Assembly: GCF_040546815.1 (NCBI RefSeq)
Contig: NZ_JBEPOO010000001.1
Location: 2,046,001 to 2,110,000, forward strand
Origin: Devosia sp. 2618
Lineage (GTDB): Bacteria > Pseudomonadota > Alphaproteobacteria > Rhizobiales > Devosiaceae
Length of the DNA stretch: 64,000 nt
Reading direction: 5' to 3'
This document shows, in pieces, positions 13,034 to 22,012 of this stretch; the stretch's first letter is position 1; every line of letters begins with the position of its first letter. A program made the translations under genes and the position numbers. The notes under the pieces were generated by a model that worked only from the letters and a program-made list of their open reading frames with translations, was not told the DNA's origin and made no database searches.

Positions 13034-15310
13034 CTATCTGCTGCGGGTATTGAGCGTGTTTCCGACCTTCATCTGCCGTCCCAGCTCAGAGGCAACCACG
13101 CCGCGCATCGTCGCCTCAAGCTGCTTGCTCATCTGCTTTGCCAAGTCCGCGTTCTGCTCGGGCGTCCCTGACGAACCGTTGACGGTGATCGGCGCGCTAA
13201 TCGTAAAGACCGGTGCGGCGTTGTCATTGGCAGCATGACGATTGTCGTTTGCCGCCCGAACGGCAGGCCCACCACCCACAAGTCCACCGCTAGCGAACGC
13301 GGCGACGGTGCCGGAATTGATGGCGCGCAACAGGTCCATGTTCCGGCTCGTCGCTGCCGCGTTGACGACAAACTCTCCATCGCTCAGCCGGGCCGGAATA
13401 CTATCGCTGGTGCCGGTGCCTGGGCCACGAATAAGCCCGCCCGTTGCCGCCTCGACCACGCCGCCCTTTGAGAAGCCAAGGAAGCTCAGGAAACCGCCGC
13501 CTGCTCCACCCACGATGTTCTTGAAGAATGCATCAATCGCCGCATCAAGAGCCATATCCAGCAGCCTATCGCCCAGCCGCCCGAACGCATTGGCAAGCGC
13601 AGTTGCACCATCGACACCGTTGCGCAGGTCGCCCAGAAGTCCGCCAAGGAAGTCTTTCGCCATACCCTTGGCGCTTTCCATGGCGGCTTCCAGCTGGTCG
13701 AGCGCACCGCGTTCGGTTTCGATAGCGGTCACCAGATCGCGGATACTCGCCTTCTGCGCATCGGTCGCGCTCGCACCGGCCCGACGCAGCTCGGCATCGA
13801 TCCGTTTTTCGGTTTCGCCCAGCCCCAACAGGCGAAGCTCATTTTCCAGTTCGACAATCAGTTCCTTGGCCGCATCAACCTCGGCACGCTTCGAGCCTGC
13901 CGACCCACCGCTACCCGATGAGCTTCCCGGCTTGATTGGATAGTCAGCCAACGTCACCGGCTTGACTGGCGTGGGCGGCACGAAAGCCGTCGAGAACTCG
14001 CCCCAAGTGGGCGCAGCACCAACACCGTCGCTGTTTGCAGCGGCAGCATGGGCAGCGCGCGCAGCGTCACGCAGAGCGATAAAGTTGCCGATGACCTCGG
14101 CAATTTTGCTCTGCAAGCTGCTGAAATTGGGGTTTGCCTGACCAAGCTCTGTGATGGCGTCGGCTGCCGTCTCGGCCGTGCCCCTACCCTCAAGCAGCTG
14201 CTGCACCAAGTCCTGAAACGCGGCATCAACCTCACCAAACTGGCCCTTTGTGTTCTGGGCAAGGTTGGCGACGGCCTGCTCTGCCTGCGCAAGCTCAAGC
14301 TCGGCATCGCTGACAGACGCGCCGAAGCGGTCGAACTTCCCGGCCAAGGTCTCGACCAGCTCGATAATCTTCTGGATATCGCGCAAGTCGTTGGCGAAGG
14401 TCTTTGAGATAACGTCGCCAAGATCATTCAGGGCGCTATCGAAGCTCGGTGAATTGACCAGATCGGTAATTTTAGTGCCCAGCGTATCGAGGAAGCTGGC
14501 GAAGCGCTGCCCGGCGCTAGAGGTCTCGTTGAACTTGCCAGCGGCGTCGGTGAGCACGTTCTGCAACCGGACGAACGAACTTGAGACAGTGACTTCCGCC
14601 CCGGCAACCTTATCCCTGAGCGTGACTGAACCGGCCTGAAACGCGTCAAAGAACGCCTGCGACGAAATCTTGCCGTCCACCACCAACTGGCGAAGTTTCG
14701 AGACAGAACCGCCCGCCTCATCAAGCCCAGCAGCAGCCGCCTGCGCAATTGGCCGGGCCCCTTCAAGAATGCTGTTGAACTCTTCGGCCCGAACGATTCC
14801 AGAGCCCATCGCCTGACTGAGCTGGAGCAGCGCGCCACTCGACGACTGCGCATCAGTTCCAGCAACCCGCAAAGCAGTGGCGACGTTATCGGTGAAGCTC
14901 AGCATGTCTTCGGTTGACGCGCCAAGCTCGTTTTGCGCCAGCGAAACGCGTGAGTAGAGCTGCGCAAGGGATTCTAGCGGTGCGGCATTGCGCTGCGCAG
15001 ACGAAAACAGGCTTTTATAGACCTTCTGCAAATCCTCACCGGCCAGCCCCGCGACCTTGAGTGCGTTGCCAATGCGGATGCTGCTATCGATAAGCTGCTG
15101 CGATGCGCGCAGCGAGACAGCGCTTGCGAGGCCAGCAGCAATTCCCCGACCAACACCGGAGAAGTGCCGTTCGATGGCAGATGACGCCTGTTTGCTGCGC
15201 TTCTCGATGCGACCAAAATTGCGCTCAGCAATAAGCCCCGCGTTCTTCATCTGGCGTTCGAAAGTGTTCAGGCGCGCCTCGATTAAGACGGCCAAATCTG
15301 GGGTGGTCAT
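13034..15310 (-). CDS. Tail tape measure protein
   Basis: A 758-residue protein starting at 15310 in an ATGA overlap with the terminase stop. The N-terminal region matches the tape-measure domain (LAGEDLQKVYKSLFSSAQRN, AQLYSRVSLAQNELG, GSGIVRAEEFNSILEGARP), followed by long helical stretches and a C-terminal Gly-rich segment (FSKGGVVEAATGG, then SDSIPARLSDGEFVVNAAA) typical of lambda-like tape measures in alphaproteobacterial prophages. Such proteins set tail length in siphovirus tails. It is the last gene of the structural operon here. No tail-tip gene follows, which is unusual because distal tail genes normally come next. Confidence 0.88.
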   Translation of the reverse strand: MTTPDLAVLIEARLNTFERQMKNAGLIAERNFGRIEKRSKQASSAIERHFSGVGRGIAAGLASAVSLRASQQLIDSSIRIGNALKVAGLAGEDLQKVYKSLFSSAQRNAAPLESLAQLYSRVSLAQNELGASTEDMLSFTDNVATALRVAGTDAQSSSGALLQLSQAMGSGIVRAEEFNSILEGARPIAQAAAAGLDEAGGSVSKLRQLVVDGKISSQAFFDAFQAGSVTLRDKVAGAEVTVSSSFVRLQNVLTDAAGKFNETSSAGQRFASFLDTLGTKITDLVNSPSFDSALNDLGDVISKTFANDLRDIQKIIELVETLAGKFDRFGASVSDAELELAQAEQAVANLAQNTKGQFGEVDAAFQDLVQQLLEGRGTAETAADAITELGQANPNFSSLQSKIAEVIGNFIALRDAARAAHAAAANSDGVGAAPTWGEFSTAFVPPTPVKPVTLADYPIKPGSSSGSGGSAGSKRAEVDAAKELIVELENELRLLGLGETEKRIDAELRRAGASATDAQKASIRDLVTAIETERGALDQLEAAMESAKGMAKDFLGGLLGDLRNGVDGATALANAFGRLGDRLLDMALDAAIDAFFKNIVGGAGGGFLSFLGFSKGGVVEAATGGLIRGPGTGTSDSIPARLSDGEFVVNAAATSRNMDLLRAINSGTVAAFASGGLVGGGPAVRAANDNRHAANDNAAPVFTISAPITVNGSSGTPEQNADLAKQMSKQLEATMRGVVASELGRQMKVGNTLNTRSR

Positions 15311-16926
15311 GCGGCAATTCCATAGAGCTTGAGAAATTCGGGGTCGCTGTAGGGCGAAGCGGTGTTGTCGTTGGCGCAGGCGCGCGCGACTGCCATCCAT
15401 GTCGCAACAGCGCCGTCGATGCGCTTGACGCTCTTGCCCTTGTGCATGGTGCGGTTGCCCGCGCTATCAGTGTGGATGGCGACATTGGCGAAACACCAGC
15501 GCAGTAGCGGGTGCCCACCATGGCGAAACTGTCCACCGATAATGACGCGTTCCAGCTCATTGAGGGCTGGCGACTGTGTCACCCACCCCTGCCGCATGGT
15601 CAGCACCGGCAAGCCATCGTCCATCAGCGGCGCCATGACGGGCTGGGCATATGCAGGATCGAAGTTGATTTCTTGCACGTCGAAGCGGGCGCAAAGTTCG
15701 CGGATATATTCGGTGACAGCGCGGTAATCGATCACGTTGCCGGGCGTTGCGGTGAGATAGCCCAGCTCTGCCCACTCGGGATAAGGCACGCCATCCCGGT
15801 CGGCATGATCGCTCAGGTTGTCGGCTGGCAGAAAGAAGTGCGGCAGCACTGACACTGTGCCGTCCTCATCGCGGAAGGCGGCGACAACGGCGGTCAGGTC
15901 GGTCGTGGTCGACATGTCCACGCCGATCCAGCACGGCGCATTGTCCATCGGCTCAACGTCGCCAGCACCTGCGTCATAGACTTCCATGTCAACGAACGGG
16001 TCGCTCGACGCGTCCAGCCAGATATTGAGCTTAAGCTGCTTGAAGCTCTGCCGCTCACCCATGCTGCGCTCAGCGCGCGCCGCTGCCCGGTGGAAACGGT
16101 CAAGGCTAGGGTAGCCATGTGCAAGGCCGGGATTAGTCGCGTGCCAGACGGCGGGGTCACGCCAGTCCGCGTTCCGGTCAGCCTCGAACAGGATCGGCAG
16201 TATGGAAGCGTCAACGGCGTCACCGCGCGCGATCTTGCGGGCATCCTCGATCACTTCCCAAGCCACACTGTCCTGCCCACGCCCCGCAGTCGTGGCGATC
16301 ACCAGCAGCGGATTGTCGGATTTATCCAAGCCGGTCGTGAGGGCTTCCCAGAGATACCGGTTCGGCCAGATGTGCAGTTCATCAGCCAGGACAAAATTGG
16401 GCGTCCTGCCGTGCTGGGTGCCAGCATCACCAGAGATGACCTCAAGAGTGACGCGGTGCTTGGCATAGAAGATTTTCTTGGCGCTGTTGTGAGCGTCATA
16501 GACCTTCACGGCACCAGCAATGCGGGCATCAGCCTGCACCATGCCCAACGCTTCCTTGAAAGCGATGCTGGCCTGCTTGCGGTCGGCGGCGGCAAAGATC
16601 GCCTCGCCATGTGCAACGCGCTCGGGTCCAACGGTGTGCAACAGGGCCAGTGCAGCGGCGATAGTCGTCTTGCGATTGCCACGCGGCAGCAACAGCACAA
16701 CCGTCTGCACGATGCGCGAACCATCAGCAGTGCGCGGCCCATAGATGCGCCGAATGATACGCTCCAACCAAAGGTCGAGCTGAAACGCCTTGCCGGGCAG
16801 CTTGCTTTTGGGATGCTTGAGCGAGCGCAGAAACGCAACGGCACGCTCGCCATCCCCGAACGTATCTTCGATGGGCGAACCGTCATAAATCCATGCGGTG
16901 CTGCTAGATATCGAAAGGGTTGTCAT
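15307..16926 (-). CDS. terL: Terminase large subunit (HK97-like TerL)
   Basis: A 539-residue packaging motor and nuclease. The N-terminal ATPase has an atypical Walker A LLLPRGNRKTT and Walker B with catalytic carboxylates FVLADELHIW. The C-terminal RNase H-like nuclease contributes WIGVDMSTTTD and later NFDPAYA. I choose the ATG at 16926, preceded by GAGG; ATGs at 16935 and 16941 are also possible. It overlaps TerS by about 20 bp and the tape measure start by 4 bp. It translocates genome DNA into proheads using the portal encoded at the other end of this operon. Confidence 0.92.
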   Translation of the reverse strand: MTTLSISSSTAWIYDGSPIEDTFGDGERAVAFLRSLKHPKSKLPGKAFQLDLWLERIIRRIYGPRTADGSRIVQTVVLLLPRGNRKTTIAAALALLHTVGPERVAHGEAIFAAADRKQASIAFKEALGMVQADARIAGAVKVYDAHNSAKKIFYAKHRVTLEVISGDAGTQHGRTPNFVLADELHIWPNRYLWEALTTGLDKSDNPLLVIATTAGRGQDSVAWEVIEDARKIARGDAVDASILPILFEADRNADWRDPAVWHATNPGLAHGYPSLDRFHRAAARAERSMGERQSFKQLKLNIWLDASSDPFVDMEVYDAGAGDVEPMDNAPCWIGVDMSTTTDLTAVVAAFRDEDGTVSVLPHFFLPADNLSDHADRDGVPYPEWAELGYLTATPGNVIDYRAVTEYIRELCARFDVQEINFDPAYAQPVMAPLMDDGLPVLTMRQGWVTQSPALNELERVIIGGQFRHGGHPLLRWCFANVAIHTDSAGNRTMHKGKSVKRIDGAVATWMAVARACANDNTASPYSDPEFLKLYGIAA

Positions 16927-17287
16927 TACCCTCATCGTCATTGCGCACGGCGGGCCGGGAGCGGCTGACAGGTGTCAGGCCAAGCTCAGCGGCAAGCTGG
17001 CGGGCAACCTGCATGCTCTGCAACTGCATGCGGTGCTTCTTGGGATCCACCTCACCGGCAGCGGCAATCTCCTGCTCGATGAGCCGAATGCGCCCGATGG
17101 CGAGGCAGTAGTTTTCGACGCTGCCCATGTCGGCTTCGGTAAGAATACGGCGCTCGACCAAAGGCGGCATGATGCGCCGCCATTCCAGCTTGGCGAACGC
17201 ACCGAACCATTTGGGTGCCATGGGCGTCTTAGTGATCGGTGACGGGTCAGGAACGATGGTCGGCTTGACGCCACGCAGATGGGTCAC
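16904..17287 (-). CDS. terS: Terminase small subunit, P27-like
   Basis: A 127-residue protein starting with GTG at 17287 that overlaps the previous stop by 4 bp. It has the P27-type layout of KWFGAFAKLEWRRIMPPLVERRILTEADM and a helix YCLAIGRIRLIEQEI, ending in a basic Pro-rich tail. TerS recognises the packaging site and stimulates TerL, which follows directly. Its position after the head-tail connectors rather than before the portal is unusual. Confidence 0.82.
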   Translation of the reverse strand: MTHLRGVKPTIVPDPSPITKTPMAPKWFGAFAKLEWRRIMPPLVERRILTEADMGSVENYCLAIGRIRLIEQEIAAAGEVDPKKHRMQLQSMQVARQLAAELGLTPVSRSRPAVRNDDEGNDNPFDI

Positions 17288-17598
17288 GACACGGCCTCGC
17301 AATGGATTTCGAGGCCACGGCGCTGCTCGATCTCGATAACCTTGGTGATGTTGAACGGCTTGCCACCATAGGTGAGGCGGTCGGCAGTGGTCATGCCGGG
17401 CCGGAAGTGGGTGCGGAACACCAGCGCGAGAATTTCGCGCTTGCCGTTATCGGCGCTGGCCTCAGTCATTTCGCTGCTGATCAACGCTGCCCGAAACCGG
17501 AAAATGTCGGACCAGTCAGTCATGACCTTGCCACCCGCGCCGGTCGTTTCGGCGGGGTGCTGGACGATGATGGAATGCCGGAAGCTACCAGTGAGCAT
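17284..17598 (-). CDS. Head-tail adaptor / head closure protein (SPP1 gp16-like)
   Basis: A 104-residue beta-rich protein. MLTGSFRHSIIVQHPAETTG, DIFRFRAALISSEMTEA and the C-terminal RLTYGGKPFNITKVIEIEQRRG pattern are typical of the phage head-tail adaptor family that closes the connector after packaging. Both ends overlap neighbours. It lies between the tail-completion-like protein and TerS. Confidence 0.82.
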   Translation of the reverse strand: MLTGSFRHSIIVQHPAETTGAGGKVMTDWSDIFRFRAALISSEMTEASADNGKREILALVFRTHFRPGMTTADRLTYGGKPFNITKVIEIEQRRGLEIHCEAVS

Positions 17599-18005
17599 TA
17601 CAACGTCTCCGTCATCATGGCTTCAACCGACACAATGACGTGCCCGAAGTCTTTCGGGTCGCGAACAGCGCGGGAACCCGTAACCCAAAAGTTACCCCAA
17701 AGGTCATAGCCGGGCGCGTCCAGCGGTTCGGTGAGCGCCCGACGCACCTCATCGGCAACGGCGCGGGCGTCCATCATGCCGGCCTTTTCCGTCCAGCAGT
17801 GCAGGTCGATAAAAACCCGCACAGAACGGCTGCGCGCAGTCGTGCCGACAAGCACGGTCTGGGCATCGGCAAGGCGAATGCAGGGGAAGCCATCAGGCCG
17901 TGTGCCGCCATCCTTGATGCTTGCGGCAGGCACCAGCGCAGTAAGCGCCGGACTACCAATCAGCCGGTCATGGATAGCGATCTGTATGGCGATGTCGGGT
18001 GCCAT
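17598..18005 (-). CDS. Tail terminator/completion protein (DUF3168-like)
   Basis: A 135-residue protein starting at 18005 in an ATGA overlap. The sequence IQIAIHDRLIGSPALTALVP, followed by FPCIRLADAQTVL and VRVFIDLHCWTEKAG, matches DUF3168, the family that includes tail terminator proteins capping the tail tube at the head-tail joint. The upstream extension of the frame to 18095 overlaps the gp10-like gene and is not used. Confidence 0.8.
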   Translation of the reverse strand: MAPDIAIQIAIHDRLIGSPALTALVPAASIKDGGTRPDGFPCIRLADAQTVLVGTTARSRSVRVFIDLHCWTEKAGMMDARAVADEVRRALTEPLDAPGYDLWGNFWVTGSRAVRDPKDFGHVIVSVEAMMTETL

Positions 18006-18427
18006 CACTTGCTCCCCATCGCGCGGATTGCCTTGCGGATATCGCGCCCGGTGCGGCGCTTGATCTTGTCGCGCAACATGCGAAAGGCAGGCCAAAAGAA
18101 AGGCTTGGCATCGTTTTCATCGGTGCCGTGCTCGACAAGGTGCGGGTAACGCACGGCATGATTGCCTGCTGTCACCATGACAGCATTCTCGGGCACAACG
18201 GTGCTGCCGCCCGGCTGACTGAACGGCGGGGTGTTCATGTTGCCGGGCGTCACTTCGATGCTATCGATCAGCGCGCCGGTATCGCGGCTGGTCTCTGCGA
18301 GGCTGCGCATCAGGTCGGCCAGCTCATCGCCAGACTTGCGCAAGGAAGCCTGCGCAGCCTCGCGGGCAGCAATCGGAACCGCATTAAAACGGGCCTTTAA
18401 GCGTGCAATCTGCGCGTTTCCGGCCAT
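18005..18427 (-). CDS. HK97 gp10-like head-tail connector protein
   Basis: A 140-residue protein with the gp10-like pattern: helical N-terminus (ARLKARFNAVPIAAREAAQ), GALIDSIEVTPGN, and the family signature HAVRYPHLVEHGTDENDAKPFFWPAFR. Proteins of this type link head and tail or complete the tail. It is directly followed by the DUF3168-like gene and preceded by the gp6-like connector, the normal order for this submodule. Confidence 0.85.
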   Translation of the reverse strand: MAGNAQIARLKARFNAVPIAAREAAQASLRKSGDELADLMRSLAETSRDTGALIDSIEVTPGNMNTPPFSQPGGSTVVPENAVMVTAGNHAVRYPHLVEHGTDENDAKPFFWPAFRMLRDKIKRRTGRDIRKAIRAMGSK

Positions 18428-18715
18428 TTAGCAGACCTGCCGAACGTAGGGCGCGATCATGTCGTCGTAGCCCATGGCGAGCGTGACCATGCTGTGATCC
18501 ACCAGCACCGGGTTGCGGTTCCAGAAGAGATGAGCGGCTTTCATGAGAAACGCTTGCTGCAACGCGGGCGGCAAATCTTCATATTCTGCGGGCGCCTGCG
18601 CGCCGATATCATTAGCGAGGATGGCGAGCGCGTTGACGGCCAGCCGGGAAAGCTGCGCGTCGTCGGCATCGTCCAAAATCTCAAGATGCTGTTTCAGGTC
18701 GGAAAGTGCGGTCAC
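18428..18715 (-). CDS. Head-tail connector (gp6-like)
   Basis: A 95-residue all-helical protein starting with GTG at 18715. MTALSDLKQHLEILDDADDAQLSRL, LPPALQQAFLMKAAHLFWNR and the terminal DDMIAPYVRQV match HK97 gp6-like adaptor proteins that dock under the portal. It overlaps the preceding unknown gene by 4 bp and abuts the gp10-like gene. Confidence 0.85.
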   Translation of the reverse strand: MTALSDLKQHLEILDDADDAQLSRLAVNALAILANDIGAQAPAEYEDLPPALQQAFLMKAAHLFWNRNPVLVDHSMVTLAMGYDDMIAPYVRQVC

Positions 18716-19161
18716 TGTAAAAACTCTATTTCGGAAATATCTTGCGCGAGGCTCCCCCCGCCGGTCCCCTCAAGAGGCGGTAAGTTCTCAACCACCCCCG
18801 GTGCCTTGCCGGTGAGTGCGTTCGCTATCGGCCATCCGCGTTTCAACCGGCAATTGATGGTGGTGACGGACGAGCGGCACACGATGCTCCACTCACGCAC
18901 CGTGAGTGCACGGCCATCGTGTTCGAACCTTCTAGCGTTTGATCCTGCCCTCACGCGTCTTGGAGCTATCGTAAGTCCCCGCATGTGCTGGGCATCCAGA
19001 CGCTGGCGTGGTGCCGCAACCATGGGTGCGGTGATGGCGCGGGAGGCGGTCCAGCCACGCGCCAGCCGGTCGGTGATGACAGCGGGATAGATGCCATAGT
19101 CCAAGGCCCATTCGGTGATCGGCTGGGTGATACCGTCATGGGTGAGCATGGTGTCGGTCAT
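18712..19161 (-). CDS. Hypothetical protein with repeated HTH-like segments
   Basis: A 149-residue protein containing two similar segments: ITQPITEWALDYGIYPAVITDRLARGW near residues 10-36 and ALTVREWSIVCRSSVTTINCRLKRGW near residues 85-110. Each ends in R-L-x-R-G-W and looks like a small DNA-binding helix-turn-helix, as in phage-encoded proteins that accompany HNH nucleases. It overlaps both neighbours (HNH upstream, gp6-like downstream). A role in packaging or DNA targeting is an inference. Confidence 0.6.
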   Translation of the reverse strand: MTDTMLTHDGITQPITEWALDYGIYPAVITDRLARGWTASRAITAPMVAAPRQRLDAQHMRGLTIAPRRVRAGSNARRFEHDGRALTVREWSIVCRSSVTTINCRLKRGWPIANALTGKAPGVVENLPPLEGTGGGSLAQDISEIEFLQ

Positions 19162-19502
19162 GCCTGCACCTGCCGCTCAAGGCGCTGCTTGGTGCTGTTG
19201 TGACAATGGCTGCAAAGTGCCTGCCAGTTGTGCTGGTCCCAAAACAGGCGGTCATCGCCACGGTGCGGAATGATGTGATCGACCACGGTCGCGGGTGCGC
19301 CGCACTGGCAAACCGGATGGGTGATGAGAAAGATGGCGCGAGCCTTGCGCCAATCATGGTTGTAGCCACGTGCTGCCGCTGTTGGGCGGTTGCGGTCATG
19401 GCGAGCCTTGCGGGCGCGGTCGACCTTTATCTGGCAAGCGCAGCGCTGGCCTGATGGGACTATGTTTCCGCAACTACAAAGGCGGGGTGGAGCGCTGGGC
19501 AT
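19158..19502 (-). CDS. HNH endonuclease
   Basis: A 114-residue protein. An N-terminal zinc knuckle (LCSCGNIVPSGQRCAC) is followed by the HNH core: VVDHIIPHRGDDRLFWDQHNWQALCSHCHNSKT-type order, with DH, N and the CxxCH metal site. Small HNH nucleases of this type sit next to terminases and assist genome cutting during packaging. Here it is instead between the tail-chaperone-like gene and connectors, with overlaps on both sides. Confidence 0.88.
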   Translation of the reverse strand: MPSAPPRLCSCGNIVPSGQRCACQIKVDRARKARHDRNRPTAAARGYNHDWRKARAIFLITHPVCQCGAPATVVDHIIPHRGDDRLFWDQHNWQALCSHCHNSTKQRLERQVQA

Positions 19503-20101
19503 CAGAGCTTTGCTTTCAATGCAGCCAGCCCATCGCGATCAAAAGCCGGGTCAAGGCCACCCTCTTCGATCTCTTTGAGCTGCTCGGCGGTGTAAATGTC
19601 GGGTTCCTTCGCGCCCTCGACGGGCACCAGAACGCCGGTCATCTTCAGATAAGCGACGTGCCCATTCTGGGCGGCGATGATCTCGGCGGGTGTTGCGTTC
19701 CATGCTTCCGCTGCCGTCCAGCCAAGCCAGCCGGTTGCGATCTCGAAAAGCTGGGTGTGGTATTCGGTCGGGGTGATTGGCTTCCCGGCTACTGGCTTGA
19801 TCGGCGTGGTGTCGTCGGGATCGATGCCCGCGATTGCCAGGGCGAACTCTGCCAGCGGTCCGGTGAGCCGATTGCGGACTTTGCCAAGGCCAACCGTGGC
19901 TATCTCTGCCAGCAACAGCGCTGGCTTGATCCCGGCTTCTCTCAGCATGTCCATGATGATGGTGATGTTGAACCCCTCAACGGCGGCAATCAGTCCGAAG
20001 AGCTGGTGCCGCCGAAGAAGGCGCATGGTGGCGCGGAGGGACGGGCGAAGCTCATAAGCCTCGCCTGCCAACTCGACAAAGATGCCGTCCGCGCCAAGCA
20101 T
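19502..20101 (-). CDS. Tail assembly chaperone-like protein
   Basis: A 199-residue protein starting at 20101. The first half, IFVELAGEAYELRPSLRATM, resembles the beta-hairpin/helix start of GTA_gp10-like chaperones. The second half carries EIATGWLGWTAAEAWNATPAEI, resembling the downstream tail chaperone partner with its W-x-P/TPxEI motif. It may thus be a natural fusion of the two chaperone parts usually joined by a ribosomal frameshift. It lies between the capsid gene and HNH. Confidence in the family is moderate. Confidence 0.6.
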   Translation of the reverse strand: MLGADGIFVELAGEAYELRPSLRATMRLLRRHQLFGLIAAVEGFNITIIMDMLREAGIKPALLLAEIATVGLGKVRNRLTGPLAEFALAIAGIDPDDTTPIKPVAGKPITPTEYHTQLFEIATGWLGWTAAEAWNATPAEIIAAQNGHVAYLKMTGVLVPVEGAKEPDIYTAEQLKEIEEGGLDPAFDRDGLAALKAKL

Positions 20102-20103
20102 GG

Positions 20104-21648
20104 TTAGACAGCGACCTTGAGCTTCACGAAGCGGTCGGGGTGGGTGATGTCGGCACCTACGCGCTTCCAAGCATGGAAACGGGTCTGTCCCTTGAGCTTG
20201 ATGGTGTAGGGATCGCGCAGGGTTTCGAGGCCAGCACGGTCAACGATGCGATAACCGGAAAGATCACCGAACAGAATCGGGAACTTACCAGCGCCAATAT
20301 CGTCCATATCCGGGACTTCCACGATGGGACGGCCCAGCAGCGTCGAAGCGCCACCCACGGTAATCGGGTCCAGCACCAGATAGCGCCCGGTGCCATCCTT
20401 CCACTGCCGGATTGTGCCCAGCGTCTTGCGGTTCATGATCCAGACGCCGCTATGCGCATGGGTCGTGGCAATGGCGTGATACATGCCAATGATAACGTCT
20501 GCCGGGTTCGCAGCGGGGAAGTCGGCGGCAACGCCGGTTTTCACTTCCTTGATGCCGCTGGCGACAAGCAGACCCTTGGGCTGGCCCACGCCGGTGCCCT
20601 TCACGAAAGCAGCGCCTTCGGTGATCCCGAACGACTCGGCATAGTCAGACAGCAGCTCGCCTTCGAGGCCATAGGCGTTGTCCGCCAAGAGCTGGTTAGA
20701 AATGTCGGTGAACGTCGCCAGCTCAAACGGGGTGAGCGTGACCTGCTCAAAAGTCATGCCGCTTTCGGTGCGGTCGGCAATTTCCGAAACCCACGTCGCA
20801 GCAGTGCCGGTGAGGCGGCGCGGATACTTGATCTCGGGGGCCGAAATGTTGACCACGCGGGCATACTGCCGGATGGGCGAATATTCGTTCAGCAGCTTGA
20901 TAAGTTCATTGCCGAACTCTTCCGGTGCCAGATAACCGCCATTGGCGTCAGTGCTGACGGTGAGCGCCTTCACCTCTTCGGCGCTGGCGCGCTCGACACC
21001 ATGGCGCAAATAGGCCGCGAATGCCTTGCGCTCATGGCTAGGCTCATCAGCATTGTCATTGGCAGCGATAGGGCGATTGGCCTTAGCTTCAACCTTGTCG
21101 AGGCGGGCGGTGAGTTTGGCGATATTATCGTTTGCGGCTTTCACAAACTCACCATTGGTAAGGGCAGCATTTTCGTCGGTAGCGGGGTCCATACGGGGTT
21201 CCTGATTGATGGATTTAACAGAGGTGATCCGCGCGCCGGGATGGACCGGGCGGCGACAAAGGGAGATTTCGGTAATGGTAAGGGCGTTGAACTTGCGCCC
21301 GCCGGTAGGCAGAGAGTCGAAGCCATCGGCTTTGAAGCCAATGGACAATCCGGTAATCCTGCCGTTACGCATAAGCTGACGGGCGTCACGCGCAGGGCCG
21401 ATGCCTTCCACGAACAAACGGCCTTTTACCTCAAGGCCGGTCTCCGTTTCGGAGTAGCTTTCCCAAACCCCGACAACCTGTTTCTGGTCATGTTCCATGA
21501 CGATGGGCAGCGCGGGCGGCAGGGAAAAAGCGCCCTTCTCGATTACGTCGCCAACCTGATCGGGCGAGCCGAAAGGCCATGCCAAACCGGTGATAGTGCC
21601 AGCGTCATCGATGCTGACTTCTGCCTTGATTTCGAGCCTAGAAGTCAT
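20104..21648 (-). CDS. Fused HK97-type prohead protease and major capsid protein
   Basis: A 514-residue fusion. Residues 1-150 are a U35-type prohead protease with the triad His53 (MEHDQ), Ser102 (GLSIGF) and Glu127 (ITEISL). A linker/scaffold helix follows (about 165-195, KLTARLDKVEAKA). From about 220 it is an HK97-fold capsid protein (TDANGGYLAPEEFGNELIKL, FTDISNQLL, GLLVASGI). Self-cleavage would release the mature capsid. I use the ATG at 21648 with AGGA eight bases upstream; ATGs at 21654 and 21657 are alternatives. It overlaps the GTA_gp10-like gene. Confidence 0.9.
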   Translation of the reverse strand: MTSRLEIKAEVSIDDAGTITGLAWPFGSPDQVGDVIEKGAFSLPPALPIVMEHDQKQVVGVWESYSETETGLEVKGRLFVEGIGPARDARQLMRNGRITGLSIGFKADGFDSLPTGGRKFNALTITEISLCRRPVHPGARITSVKSINQEPRMDPATDENAALTNGEFVKAANDNIAKLTARLDKVEAKANRPIAANDNADEPSHERKAFAAYLRHGVERASAEEVKALTVSTDANGGYLAPEEFGNELIKLLNEYSPIRQYARVVNISAPEIKYPRRLTGTAATWVSEIADRTESGMTFEQVTLTPFELATFTDISNQLLADNAYGLEGELLSDYAESFGITEGAAFVKGTGVGQPKGLLVASGIKEVKTGVAADFPAANPADVIIGMYHAIATTHAHSGVWIMNRKTLGTIRQWKDGTGRYLVLDPITVGGASTLLGRPIVEVPDMDDIGAGKFPILFGDLSGYRIVDRAGLETLRDPYTIKLKGQTRFHAWKRVGADITHPDRFVKLKVAV

Positions 21649-22012
21649 CGTCATCATCCTGCGCGAGGTTGATGGCAGCGGACATTTCGCCAGTCGCGGT
21701 AGCCTCATTAACGTGCTGCTGTTCCGGTCCAACCCAAAGGTCTGTCAGGATATCGATGGCGAGGATATTGGCCTCGCCAAGCGGGCGGGCCGGAACGTAA
21801 GTCGATACCAGCGCGGCAGCTTCCTCGGGCTGGGCACCAGCACCGACAAGGCCAAGCCGAATGGTTTCGGTAATCTCGGCATAGGAGAGGCGGCGCAGGC
21901 CGTCGATGATCGCGCCGATGCCCTTGCCGGTCGTGCGTTCAAGCTCATTCAGAATCGTTTTGGACGTGAGCGAAAATTCGCGCTCACGGTCGCCAAAAAA
22001 GGCGGTGTGCAT
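21638..22012 (-). CDS. GTA_gp10-like tail protein/chaperone
   Basis: A 124-residue protein with the gene-transfer-agent gp10 family pattern: FSLTSKTILNELERTTGKGI, IIDGLRRLSYAEITETIRLGLVGAG and VSTYVPARPLGEANILA. In GTAs and related phages this gene lies between tail tube and tape measure and helps tail assembly. Here it lies between portal and protease-capsid, sharing overlaps with both. The displaced position is one of several order anomalies in this module. Confidence 0.78.
   Translation of the reverse strand: MHTAFFGDREREFSLTSKTILNELERTTGKGIGAIIDGLRRLSYAEITETIRLGLVGAGAQPEEAAALVSTYVPARPLGEANILAIDILTDLWVGPEQQHVNEATATGEMSAAINLAQDDDDDF

Noticed and set aside
20140..21672. 510-codon plus-strand open frame
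   Set aside because: It is the antisense shadow of the protease-capsid gene, with no domain pattern and no ribosome site; the minus-strand product is a clear capsid protein.
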